DNA of 41,155 bases from an uncultured Eggerthellaceae bacterium (GTDB lineage Bacteria; Actinomycetota; Coriobacteriia; Coriobacteriales; Eggerthellaceae), in assembly GCA_949450265.1 (NCBI GenBank), contig CASTMW010000003.1:1-41155 (forward strand), given 5' to 3'. Shown here in pieces: positions 16,810-24,951 of the stretch. The notes under the pieces were generated by a model, which made no database searches, was not told the DNA's origin, and was given only the letters and a program-made list of their open reading frames with translations. The position numbers were made by a program, and so were the translations under genes. The first letter of the stretch is position 1; the number at the start of each line of letters is the position of its first letter.

Positions 16810-17154
16810 ATGGATCTTCAGAAACAGGCATGCATCGTCGACTCCATTCATGACACATTGAACGATTTCGTAGGGCAACGCATCAAGGTGCGCGCCAATA
16901 TGGGACGCAGCAAGATCGTCGAGACCGAAGGCACGCTCACGCAGGTGCATCCGCGCCTGTTCATCATGGAGGTTGAGCGCAAGCGTGGTCGCACAGCGCG
17001 TCAGTCCTACCAGTATGCCGATGTCCTGACGGGCATGGTGGAGCTGTCTCAAGATGGCGAACCGCTCTTCGGCACGTTCGTCGACGATGCGCAGGCAGAG
17101 CCGCAGCCGATGAACCTCGGCCTGTTCGAGGACGAGGAACGCGTCTTGGCGTAA
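16810..17154 (+). CDS. veg: Veg-family protein
   Basis: This small protein of 114 residues is related to Veg of Bacillus subtilis, which has been linked to biofilm formation; its molecular role is not settled. The match covers residues 8-85: IHDTLNDFVGQRIKVRANMGRSKIVETEGTL, then FIMEVERKRG, SYQYADVLTGMVEL. The acidic C-terminal tail of about 25 residues is extra. The ATG at 16810 is preceded by AAGGGG at 16801-16806; an upstream ATG at 16714 would add 32 residues with no family match. The gene stands alone between two larger operons and ends before a clear hairpin terminator. Confidence 0.88.
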   Translation: MDLQKQACIVDSIHDTLNDFVGQRIKVRANMGRSKIVETEGTLTQVHPRLFIMEVERKRGRTARQSYQYADVLTGMVELSQDGEPLFGTFVDDAQAEPQPMNLGLFEDEERVLA

Positions 17155-17222
17155 GCCCGCTTGGTAGCGTGCGAATTGTTCCTGCAGTTCGGTCGCTGCA
17201 CCTTCTTATATGCGCAAGATGG

Positions 17223-17256
17223 ACGACCCTGCTTCGTGCGGGGTCGTTCTTGTTTT
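17223..17256 (+). terminator. Rho-independent terminator after veg
   Basis: A 10-base stem (ACGACCCTGC with GCGGGGTCGT, one G-T pair) encloses the loop TTCGT and is followed by TCTTGTTTT. It lies 68 bases after the veg stop and points in the same direction. Confidence 0.82.
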
Positions 17257-17320
17257 GACGGCAGGGCACGGGCTGACAGTATGGCCTTGTGATATATGCG
17301 GGTCATGCGATGTGTCTTTA

Positions 17321-17340
17321 CAGGCGCTCTTCCAGGCGCT
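17321..17340 (+). repeat. Direct repeat in the tetR upstream region
   Basis: CAGGCGCT occurs at 17321-17328 and 17333-17340, 12 bases apart start to start, 56 bases before the TetR-type gene. Just downstream, at 17351-17367, is an imperfect inverted repeat (TTGAACA and TGTTGAT around GAG). Either could be an operator for the regulator or for another protein. The rest of 17257-17395 shows AT-rich stretches but no promoter with a good -35/-10 pair. Confidence 0.35.
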
Positions 17341-17395
17341 AGAATCGTTATTGAACAGAGTGTTGATTTATATACGCAGCGTTGAAAAGGTGCGG

Positions 17396-18034
17396 ATGAC
17401 AACAGCGATGGCAGCTCCGGTGGCGGTGCCGTGCGAAGAGGTCGATCGGCGCATCACACGATCGAGACGAGCTCTGCGCAACGCGCTCATCGAACTGGCG
17501 ACTGAGCGGGGAATGGACGGGTTCACCGTCAACGACCTGTGCGAGCGGGCCGATCTGAACCGCGGCACGTTCTACAACCACTTCAAAGGGAAGGACGACC
17601 TTGCGCTGTCCTTGCAAACGGAGTTCATGGACGAGATCGGACGGTTCCGCGATCGCATGCAAGAGCTCACATTGATGGACCTGGCGAAGACCACTGTGAC
17701 GAAGCGGCCGCTTCCCGTGCTGGTCGAGCTGTTCGACTACCTGCGCGAACAGAGCGATCTGCTGGGCGCCATGCTGGGGCCTGCGGGCGATGCGAAGTTC
17801 TCCCAGCAGTTGCGCGACGGTCTGTGTGCCGATCTCATCTGGGGGCTCCTGCACGAACGCTATCGGCGCGAGCCTACCCCCTTCGTGGAATACTACATCG
17901 CGTTCTATTCGGCGGCCTACCTCGGCGTCATCACGCGCTGGCTGAAAACAGGCATGCGCGAGAGCTCTGAGGACATGGCGCGCATCGCCATGCGGCTGCT
18001 GCTCATCAAGCCCGGCGAATCCCTCACGGTCTAG
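17396..18034 (+). CDS. TetR/AcrR-type transcriptional regulator
   Basis: This 212-residue DNA-binding repressor has a helix-turn-helix at residues 20-70: ITRSRRALRNALIELATERGMDGFTVNDLCERADLNRGTFYNHFKGKDDL is the TetR N-terminal domain, including the typical RGTFYNHFKGK recognition segment. The C-terminal part resembles the TetR_C_3-like group (EYYIAFYSAAYLGVITRWLKTGMRESSEDMA). The ATG at 17396 has AAAAGG five bases before it; longer readings from 17210 run into the terminator. The stop is 15 bases before the large dehydratase-like gene on the same strand, so the two should be co-transcribed. Self-regulation through the repeats upstream is likely but not shown. Confidence 0.9.
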   Translation: MTTAMAAPVAVPCEEVDRRITRSRRALRNALIELATERGMDGFTVNDLCERADLNRGTFYNHFKGKDDLALSLQTEFMDEIGRFRDRMQELTLMDLAKTTVTKRPLPVLVELFDYLREQSDLLGAMLGPAGDAKFSQQLRDGLCADLIWGLLHERYRREPTPFVEYYIAFYSAAYLGVITRWLKTGMRESSEDMARIAMRLLLIKPGESLTV

Positions 18035-18049
18035 CATCCAGGAGTAACC

Positions 18050-21000
18050 ATGGAAGAACAGAAGGCAGAACGGAACAAGCATATCGGCATCGATGTCGGC
18101 TCCACCACGGTGAAGCTGGCGGTGCTCGACGATAACGACGCCGTCCTTTGGTCGGTCTACCAGCGCCATCACGCCGACGTGCGCGCCACCATCGTGGACG
18201 TGCTGCGCCAGGCGGCAGCGGCCTTCCCCGACGAGCCCATGACGATCGCCATCACAGGATCGGGCGGCCTGCTGCTGTCCCAGTGGTTGGGCATTGCCTT
18301 CGTACAGGAGGTCATCGCGTCCAAAACGGCGGTGGAGACCTTCATCCCGCGCACCGACGTTGCTATCGAGCTGGGTGGCGAAGATGCCAAGATCATCTAC
18401 TTCGACAACGGCATCGAGCAGCGCATGAACGGCACGTGCGCCGGTGGCACGGGCGCGTTCATCGACCAGATGGCGGCGCTGCTGGATACGGATGCGGGCG
18501 GTCTGAACGAGCTGGCGAAGACGCATACAACCATCTATCCCATCGCCAGCCGCTGCGGCGTGTTCGCGAAGACCGATGTGCAGCCGCTGTTGAACGAGGG
18601 TGCGCGCAAGGAGGACATCGCCGCGTCCATCTTCCAGTCGGTGGTCACGCAGACCATATCGGGCTTGGCATGCGGGCGGCCCATCCGCGGCAACGTGGCA
18701 TTTTTGGGCGGTCCGCTCCAATACCTGCCCGAGCTGCGCGAGCGCTTCTATGAGACGCTGGGGCTGACCGAGGACGCTATCATCGTGCCCGAGGATGCGC
18801 ATCTGTTCGTGGCGTCGGGCTGCGCGCTGGCCGGTGCGGCCGACAGCGCGAAGGCCGAGCGCATCGAAGAGGTGTTGGGACGCCTTGAGAACTTGGGCGA
18901 CATACAGGGCAGCGAAGTGGTGCGCTTGACCCCTCTGTTCGCCAATGACGAGGACTATGCCACCTTTAAGGCGCGCCACGATGCCGAATGTGTGCGCCGC
19001 GGCAGCCTGGAAGCGTATCGGGGATGCGCCTTCTTGGGCATCGACGCTGGTTCCACCACGTTCAAAGCGGCGCTTATCGGGCGCGATGGCGAGCTGCTCT
19101 GGTCAACCTACGCGTCCAACAAGGGCGATGTGCTGGGATGCGCGAAAGCGGCCATGGCTGGGCTCTACGCGGCACTGCCGACCGATGAGGCGGGTCATCC
19201 CCTCGTGACCATCGGGCATGCTACGGTCACCGGATATGGTGAAGGGCTGCTGCTCGAAGCGCTGCGCGTCGATTCGGGCGAGATCGAGACGGTGGCGCAT
19301 CTGCGCGGTGCGCAGGAAATGCTGCCGGGCGTCGAGTTCATCTTGGACATCGGCGGCCAGGACATGAAGTGCTTGCGCGTGAAGGATGGCGTGATCGACC
19401 ACATCATGCTGAACGAGGCATGCAGCTCGGGTTGCGGCAGCTTCATCGAGAGCTTCGCTAGTGGCCTCGACCTGGACGTGGCCGACTTCGCGCAGACTGC
19501 CATCCAGGCCACAGCGCCGGTCGATCTAGGAAGCCGCTGTACGGTGTTCATGAACAGCCGCGTGAAGCAGGCGCAGAAGGAAGGTGCCACGGTGGGCGAC
19601 ATCGCGGCGGGTCTGGCGCTGTCGGTCATCAAGAACGCGCTGTTCAAAGTCATCAAGATACGCGACCCGCACGATGTGGGGACGAAGGTTATCGTGCAGG
19701 GCGGCACCTTCTTGAACGATGCGGTGCTGCGCGCCTTCGAGCAGCTGGCGGGCGTGGATGCCGTGCGCCCCGACATCGCGGGCAACATGGGGGCGTTCGG
19801 CGCCGCTTTGCTGGCGCGCGACAGATACGCAAGCGCGGGGAGGGGTGAAGATGTTGGGCGAGGTTCGCTTGAAGCCAAAGCGCCCGAGAAATCCACTTCT
19901 GCAAACCTTTCTTCCGCAGAAGTTAGTTCGAGGGCGCGACGCGTCGAGCCCAACACTCCGCCTTCTCCGCGCTCGACGCTGCTGTCGCTGGAGGAGATCC
20001 ACGCGCTCGAACCGACGCATCGCACGGTGCGCTGCAAGGGCTGCGCGAACAGCTGCCTGCTCACGGTGAACGACTTCGGGGTGGATGCGGATACGGGCAA
20101 GCACCGCCGCTTCATCACCGGCAACCGCTGCGAGAAGGGCGAGAGCCTGGGCAGCGCCGCACCGTCATCGGAGGTGCCGAACCTCTTCGCATGGAAGAGC
20201 GATCGGCTCTTCAAGCACTACGAGCCGCTTGCCGAAGAGGACGCCCCGCGCGGCACCGTGGGCATGCCGCGCGCGCTCAACATGTACGAGAACTACCCGT
20301 TCTGGTTCACCTTCTTCACGAAGCTGGGATACCGGGTGGTGCTTTCCGACCCCTCAACGAAGAAGACCTACGAGGCGGGTATCGAATCCATGCCGTCGGA
20401 GAGCGTCTGCTATCCGGCGAAGCTGTCCCACGGGCACATCATGAACCTGCTCGAGAAGCGCCCGGACTTCATCTGGATGCCGTGCAGCAAATGGGAGCGC
20501 CAGGAAGACGACACGGCGGGCAATCACTTCAACTGCCCCATCGTGGCCAGCTACCCTGAGGCGCTGCGCCTCAACATCGACGAGCTGCGCGACAGCAGTG
20601 TGGCCTTCGTCGCGCCCTGGCTTCCCTACGACAACAAGGAGAAGCTGAAGGAGCGTCTGTGGGCCGAGCTTGGCACCACCCTCCGCGATCAGGTGGGATC
20701 GAAGGGCCCGGCGCTCACGCGCGCCCAGGTGGAGGCGGCCGTGGATGCCGCTTGGGAAGAGGACGAGACATTCAAGCGCGACGTGCGCCGCGCGGGCACC
20801 GAGACGCTGGCCTGGATGGAGCGCACGGGCACCCATGGCATCGTGCTGGCGGGGCGCCCCTACCATCAGGATCCCGAGATCAACCATGCCATCCCCGAGC
20901 TGTTGCAGAGCTTCGGGCTGGCGGTCCTGACCGAGGATTCAGTGGCGCATCTGGGACAGTTGGAGCGTCCGATCCGCGTGGTGGATCAATGGATGTACCA

Positions 21001-22741
21001 TACGCGCCTCTATGCGGCGGCCAAGGTGGTCACGCAGCGGCGCGACTTGGATATGATCCAGCTGAATAGCTTCGGCTGCGGTCTGGACGCGCTGACCACC
21101 GACCAGGTGCAAGAGGTGCTGGAGGCGGCGGGCAAGGTCTACACCGTGCTGAAGATCGATGAGGTGTCGAACCTGGGGGCGGCACGCATCCGTGTGCGCA
21201 GCTTGCTGGCAGCGTTGAAGGACCAGGCCGATCGTGAGGCGGAAGCTGCTGCGGATGCGGCGGCGGCTGCCCGGCCTTGCCCGGCGGCCTGCATTGCCGA
21301 TATCGGCGTGGATGCGCTGGTGCCCGAGAGCTTCACCCAGAAGGCCGACGGCGTGGTGGCATCCGAGCTGGAGCAGCGCGCCAGCGTCTCCACCGAGTTC
21401 GAGCGCGCGCAGTTCACCGAGCAGATGAAGGAGGAAGGCTACACCATCCTCGCGCCGCAGATGGCGCCGTACCACTTCGAGCTGCTCGTGCCCATCTTCC
21501 ATCGCTTCGGCTACAACGTGGAGCTGCTGCCGTCGGTGGACACCGGGGCGGTGGATGCGGGCCTGAAATACGTGAACAACGACATCTGCTATCCATCCAT
21601 CCTGGTGACCGGCCAGATCATGGAAGCGGTTATGAGCGGACGCTACGACACCGACAAGCTGGCGGTCCTGATCACCCAGACCGGTGGCGGCTGTCGCGCG
21701 ACCAACTACATCTCGCTGATCCGCAAAGCGCTGAAGGCGGCGGGCCTGTCCCACATCCCGGTCATCGCTATCTCGTTCAAGGACCTCGGCGAAGAGAACC
21801 CCGGCTTCACCATCACGCCCAAGATGCTCTATCAGGCCATCTTCGCGCTGCAATACGGCGACCTGCTGATGATGTGTCTGTATCGCACGCGCCCCTACGA
21901 GGCCGAACCGGGCAGCGCCACGCGTCTGTTCGACCATTGGATGGCCGCTTGCAGCGACCAGCTGGCGCGCGGGGTGAGGATGGGCGAGTTCAAGCGCACG
22001 GTACGCCGCATCGTGGACGATTTCGACACGCTGCCGCTCGTGGGCGAGGGCACCAAGCCGCGTGTGGGTGTGGTGGGCGAGATCTTAGTGAAGTTCCATC
22101 CCACCGCCAACAACCAGATCGTCGATCAGATCGAGGCCGAGGGCTGCGAAGCGGTGGTGCCGGGCCTCATCGAGTTCTTCCTGTTCGGCATCGCTGGCGG
22201 CATCTTCCAGCGGCAGATCGGCAAGTCGGCGAAGAGCGCGCTGGGAAGCCGCATTGGGCTGGCCGCCATCGCGAAGCTGCGCCGCCCGGTGACCGAGGCG
22301 CTGCGTCGCAGTCAGCGGTTCGAGCCTCCGGCCAATATCTACGAGCTGGCCGAATATGCCAGCGAGATCCTTAGCCTGTGCAATTCGATGGGCGAAGGAT
22401 GGCTGCTCACGGCCGAGATGGTGGAGTTGATCCGTTCGGGATGCCCGAACATCGTGTGCACGCAGCCCTTCGCGTGCCTGCCGAACCATGTGGTGGGCAA
22501 GGCGGTCATCAAGGAGCTGCGGCGTCGCTATCCTGACAGCAACATCGTAGCGGTGGACTACGATCCGGGCGCTTCCGAGGTCAACCAGCTCAATCGCATC
22601 AAGCTGATGATCGCCGTGGCCAAGGCGAACCTGGCCGCCAAGGAAGGGCAGGCGCGCACCGCGCGGCTCGTGCACGCGCAGGGGATCGCTTCGGTCGCGC
22701 GCGTGGCCGATATGGAGATAGAAGAGGAATCCGTGGCGTGA
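18050..22741 (+). CDS. 2-hydroxyacyl-CoA dehydratase activase / dehydratase-like fusion protein
   Basis: This very large cytoplasmic protein (1563 residues) joins modules normally found as activator and dehydratase of the 2-hydroxyglutaryl-CoA family. Residues 10-270 and 325-595 are two BadF/BcrA/HgdC-type ATPase modules, with IGIDVGSTTVKLAV and LGIDAGSTTFKAAL. Each keeps the two cluster cysteines 39 residues apart (Cys130/Cys169 and Cys458/Cys497), as in HgdC Cys127/Cys166. After a low-complexity linker (600-645) comes a Cys-rich segment CKGCANSC with Cys694 following. Next is a DUF2229-type module (NMYENYPFWFTFFTKLGY), then an HgdB/component-D-like part (NNDICYPSILVTGQIMEAVMSG, TGGGCRATNY, CTQPFACLPNHVVGK, DYDPGASEVNQLNR). 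Relatives are widespread in clostridia and Coriobacteriia, but their substrate is unknown. An AGGAG site at about 18041 precedes the ATG. Confidence 0.93.
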   Translation: MEEQKAERNKHIGIDVGSTTVKLAVLDDNDAVLWSVYQRHHADVRATIVDVLRQAAAAFPDEPMTIAITGSGGLLLSQWLGIAFVQEVIASKTAVETFIPRTDVAIELGGEDAKIIYFDNGIEQRMNGTCAGGTGAFIDQMAALLDTDAGGLNELAKTHTTIYPIASRCGVFAKTDVQPLLNEGARKEDIAASIFQSVVTQTISGLACGRPIRGNVAFLGGPLQYLPELRERFYETLGLTEDAIIVPEDAHLFVASGCALAGAADSAKAERIEEVLGRLENLGDIQGSEVVRLTPLFANDEDYATFKARHDAECVRRGSLEAYRGCAFLGIDAGSTTFKAALIGRDGELLWSTYASNKGDVLGCAKAAMAGLYAALPTDEAGHPLVTIGHATVTGYGEGLLLEALRVDSGEIETVAHLRGAQEMLPGVEFILDIGGQDMKCLRVKDGVIDHIMLNEACSSGCGSFIESFASGLDLDVADFAQTAIQATAPVDLGSRCTVFMNSRVKQAQKEGATVGDIAAGLALSVIKNALFKVIKIRDPHDVGTKVIVQGGTFLNDAVLRAFEQLAGVDAVRPDIAGNMGAFGAALLARDRYASAGRGEDVGRGSLEAKAPEKSTSANLSSAEVSSRARRVEPNTPPSPRSTLLSLEEIHALEPTHRTVRCKGCANSCLLTVNDFGVDADTGKHRRFITGNRCEKGESLGSAAPSSEVPNLFAWKSDRLFKHYEPLAEEDAPRGTVGMPRALNMYENYPFWFTFFTKLGYRVVLSDPSTKKTYEAGIESMPSESVCYPAKLSHGHIMNLLEKRPDFIWMPCSKWERQEDDTAGNHFNCPIVASYPEALRLNIDELRDSSVAFVAPWLPYDNKEKLKERLWAELGTTLRDQVGSKGPALTRAQVEAAVDAAWEEDETFKRDVRRAGTETLAWMERTGTHGIVLAGRPYHQDPEINHAIPELLQSFGLAVLTEDSVAHLGQLERPIRVVDQWMYHTRLYAAAKVVTQRRDLDMIQLNSFGCGLDALTTDQVQEVLEAAGKVYTVLKIDEVSNLGAARIRVRSLLAALKDQADREAEAAADAAAAARPCPAACIADIGVDALVPESFTQKADGVVASELEQRASVSTEFERAQFTEQMKEEGYTILAPQMAPYHFELLVPIFHRFGYNVELLPSVDTGAVDAGLKYVNNDICYPSILVTGQIMEAVMSGRYDTDKLAVLITQTGGGCRATNYISLIRKALKAAGLSHIPVIAISFKDLGEENPGFTITPKMLYQAIFALQYGDLLMMCLYRTRPYEAEPGSATRLFDHWMAACSDQLARGVRMGEFKRTVRRIVDDFDTLPLVGEGTKPRVGVVGEILVKFHPTANNQIVDQIEAEGCEAVVPGLIEFFLFGIAGGIFQRQIGKSAKSALGSRIGLAAIAKLRRPVTEALRRSQRFEPPANIYELAEYASEILSLCNSMGEGWLLTAEMVELIRSGCPNIVCTQPFACLPNHVVGKAVIKELRRRYPDSNIVAVDYDPGASEVNQLNRIKLMIAVAKANLAAKEGQARTARLVHAQGIASVARVADMEIEEESVA

Positions 22742-23397
22742 GCCGTATGCATTTCGGCATAGCTATGCGCCTTCCCTTGCGCGACCTGCGGCTCTCAAAG
22801 CGCAACCTGATCTATCGGACCGGGCGCGGGCGCTACCTGTTCAAGGATGCGTGGCTGCGGGCCGACCGGAAGCTGTGGCCCGAGCATCGGCGGCGCTGCT
22901 TGCTGAACTACGATCTGTCCATGGCGTATTTCCGGCAGCTCTCGCTCGATGAGTTCGCTGCGGCGCTGGATCGTGTCCTGGCAACGTTTCCGCAGATGGA
23001 GCCAGTGGACGATCTGCGGCTTTACGACGGGGTGCAGGGCGTGTATATGATGGTGCTCGATAAGCACCGGCAGGTCTATGTGGGCAAGGCATGCGGCAAG
23101 CATGGCATCAAGCATCGCATCCTGCGCCATTGGCGCAACGCGGTACCCTTCGACCGTTTGCTCTCGGGCGAGCCTGAGGAATCCATCATGCCCATCGACG
23201 CCTTCCGCGCGCTGGACACCACGCGCATCTATGCGTGCGCCACCTCAGACGCCGGACCTCTTGAGCAGGCGCTGGTGGAGGCTGTGCCGCTGGCATTCAG
23301 CTTGAACCGCACGAAGGGCGGTGCGCTTGCGGGCGGCTTGCATGAGGCCATCCAGCACCGGCGCACGCGCGACCTGTTGGCAAGGACGGGGGAGTAG
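22738..23397 (+). CDS. GIY-YIG nuclease-domain protein
   Basis: This 219-residue protein of unknown role has a C-terminal GIY-YIG fold. G101-V102-Y103 is the GIY motif. VYVGKA with Tyr114 is the YIG motif. KHRILRHW supplies the conserved Arg and His. An acidic helix, LEQALVEAV, supplies the metal-binding Glu, and SLNRTKGG supplies Asn190. All the usual catalytic positions are therefore filled. The N-terminal 95 residues are rich in Arg, Leu and Trp and do not match a family I recognise. It is longer than the UPF0213 (YazA/YhbQ) group. The start is a GTG overlapping the previous stop (GTGA); an ATG at 22747 is the alternative. rsmI follows five bases after the stop, an order also seen in Firmicutes (yazA-rsmI), which argues for a housekeeping role. 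Confidence 0.8.
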   Translation: MSRMHFGIAMRLPLRDLRLSKRNLIYRTGRGRYLFKDAWLRADRKLWPEHRRRCLLNYDLSMAYFRQLSLDEFAAALDRVLATFPQMEPVDDLRLYDGVQGVYMMVLDKHRQVYVGKACGKHGIKHRILRHWRNAVPFDRLLSGEPEESIMPIDAFRALDTTRIYACATSDAGPLEQALVEAVPLAFSLNRTKGGALAGGLHEAIQHRRTRDLLARTGE

Positions 23398-23402
23398 CTC
23401 GC

Positions 23403-24260
23403 ATGGCGAAGGCGGGAAGGATCACCATCGTGCCCACGCCCATCGGCAATCTGGGCGATATCACGCTGCGCGCACTCGACGCGTTGCGCACGGCCGATGT
23501 GGTCTGCGCCGAGGATACCCGCGTGAGCGGTGGCCTTCTGGCAGCGCTTGGCATCTCCAAGCGCTTAGAGCGCCTGGACGAGAACGCGATGGGCTCCCGA
23601 GCGGCTGATGTGGTGGCGCGCGCGGCGGACGGCCAGCATATCGCCTATTGCACCGATGCCGGGATGCCGGGCGTATCCGATCCGGGCATGCGCCTGGTGG
23701 CAGCGGCGCGCGAGGCGGGCGTGGCCGTTGAGGTGCTGCCGGGCGCCAGTGCGGCCATTACGGCCTATGTTGCCAGTGGTACCGCCTGTTCGCGCTTCTA
23801 CTTCGGCGGCTTCTTCCCGCGCAAGGCAGGTGAGCGCGAGCGCATGCTGGATAGCCTGCGCAGCTTGGATGCCGCGCTCGTGTTCTATGAGAGCCCGAAT
23901 CGCCTTTGCGATGCGCTCGACACCATCGCGCGCGCTTATCCTATGCGGCAGGTGGCGGTGTGCCGCGAGCTGACGAAGCTGCATGAAGAGGTTGCGCGGG
24001 GCACTGCATCGCAGCTGCGCGCTCTGTTCGGCGAACGTGCGCGCGTCAAGGGCGAGATCGTGTTGGTCATCGACGCGCCCGATGCGGCCGAGCAGGAGCC
24101 GGATGCGCAGGCAGCGCAGGAGATGGCGCAGGCTGCAGCTGCGGCGGGGGCCAGCGCGAAGGATGTGCGCCGCATGCTGCAAGAGCAGGCAGGCCTTTCC
24201 CGCAACGCTGCCTACGAGCTGGCGCTGGAGGTGACCGGTGGCTCGCACGAGCGCAGTTGA
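23403..24260 (+). CDS. rsmI: RsmI, 16S rRNA (cytidine-1402-2'-O)-methyltransferase
   Basis: RsmI uses S-adenosylmethionine to 2'-O-methylate C1402 in the decoding centre of 16S rRNA. This 285-residue protein belongs to the SAM-dependent tetrapyrrole-methylase-fold family: VPTPIGNLGDITLRALDALRTADVVCAEDTR at the N terminus, CTDAGMPGVSDPGMRLV, VLPGASAAITAYVASG, FGGFFPRKAGER, FYESPNRL and CRELTKLHEE are its hallmarks. The length is normal. A C-terminal helix rich in Ala and Gln, then the LSRNAAYELAL segment, resembles the usual end of the family. The gene overlaps the following one by 23 bases and so is part of the same transcript. Confidence 0.96.
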   Translation: MAKAGRITIVPTPIGNLGDITLRALDALRTADVVCAEDTRVSGGLLAALGISKRLERLDENAMGSRAADVVARAADGQHIAYCTDAGMPGVSDPGMRLVAAAREAGVAVEVLPGASAAITAYVASGTACSRFYFGGFFPRKAGERERMLDSLRSLDAALVFYESPNRLCDALDTIARAYPMRQVAVCRELTKLHEEVARGTASQLRALFGERARVKGEIVLVIDAPDAAEQEPDAQAAQEMAQAAAAAGASAKDVRRMLQEQAGLSRNAAYELALEVTGGSHERS

Positions 24261-24798
24261 GCTGCTGCACCTAGGCGGCTTTGAGGTGCACCTCGCGCGC
24301 AAGCGCATCAAGAATCTGCACCTGCGCGTGAAACCGCCCGACGGGCGCGTGGAGGTATCCGCTCCGCTGCGCATGCCTCTCGACCGTATCGAGGCGTTCA
24401 TCTGTCAGAAGGCAGCGTGGATCCGCCGCCAGCAAGAGGCCATCGCCACCGCACCCATGTCGGCCGCCGAGAGCGCCACGCCGGAAGAGCAGGCGGCGTG
24501 GAAAGCGGTGGTCAGCGCATGCGTGCCGCCGCTCGTGGCCGCCTGGGAGCCCATCATGGGCGTGCGCGCCACCACGCTGGCGTACCGCAACATGAAGAGC
24601 CGCTGGGGCAGCTGCCAGCCGGCAACCGGGCGCATCTGCATCAACACACGCCTTGCGCTCTATCCGCCCGAATGCTTGGAGTACGTCGTGGTGCACGAGC
24701 TGTGCCATCTGCTGGAGCGCGGTCACGGTCCGCGCTTCCAAGCGCTCATGGATGCGTTCATGCCCGATTGGCGGGCTCGCCGCGCCAAGCTGCGCTGA
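24238..24798 (+). CDS. YgjP-type zinc metalloprotease-like protein (DUF45/WLM)
   Basis: This small soluble protein of 186 residues carries the zinc motif HELCH (His153, Glu154, His157) and a third ligand His163 in ERGHGPRF, the arrangement of the YgjP/M48-like family. Upstream of it, MKSRWGSC and ICINTRLALYPPECLEYVVVHELCHL are also family signatures. The N-terminal half (KNLHLRVKPPDGRVEVSAPLRMPLDRIEAFICQKAAWIRRQQ) is the usual helical entry domain. Substrates are not established; family members are thought to be intracellular peptidases. The GTG start at 24238 follows GGAGGTGA by four bases and lies inside rsmI. Confidence 0.9.
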   Translation: MARTSAVELLHLGGFEVHLARKRIKNLHLRVKPPDGRVEVSAPLRMPLDRIEAFICQKAAWIRRQQEAIATAPMSAAESATPEEQAAWKAVVSACVPPLVAAWEPIMGVRATTLAYRNMKSRWGSCQPATGRICINTRLALYPPECLEYVVVHELCHLLERGHGPRFQALMDAFMPDWRARRAKLR

Positions 24799-24844
24799 AT
24801 CGCTGACGCATCTGAGAAATCCTGGCGGCAAACGCGCCGATTTG

Positions 24845-24853
24845 TGCTATCGT
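24845..24853 (+). promoter_or_regulatory. Candidate extended -10 promoter before the transaldolase gene
   Basis: TGCTATCGT has the TGn extension and a TAnnnT -10 box, and lies about 99 bases before the transaldolase start in the 153-base gap after the metalloprotease gene. The same TGCTA start is seen in the rpsB and infA upstream regions. No -35 is apparent. Confidence 0.35.
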
Positions 24854-24951
24854 GAACCCGTTCCATATTCCATGTGAATAGTCTGATGGATTCCACCTGC
24901 TCAGAGCCGCGCCCTATTCATGCGCATGCAGGTACGAACGAAGGGAACGTT

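Noticed and set aside
17348..18979. A 543-residue open frame on the minus strand opposite tetR and the large fusion gene
   Set aside because: It is antisense to two well-matched genes, has no family motifs and is rich in His, Arg and Gln, as expected for shadow frames in GC-rich DNA. The same holds for long minus frames at 13652-15391, 871-2364 and 25425-26813.
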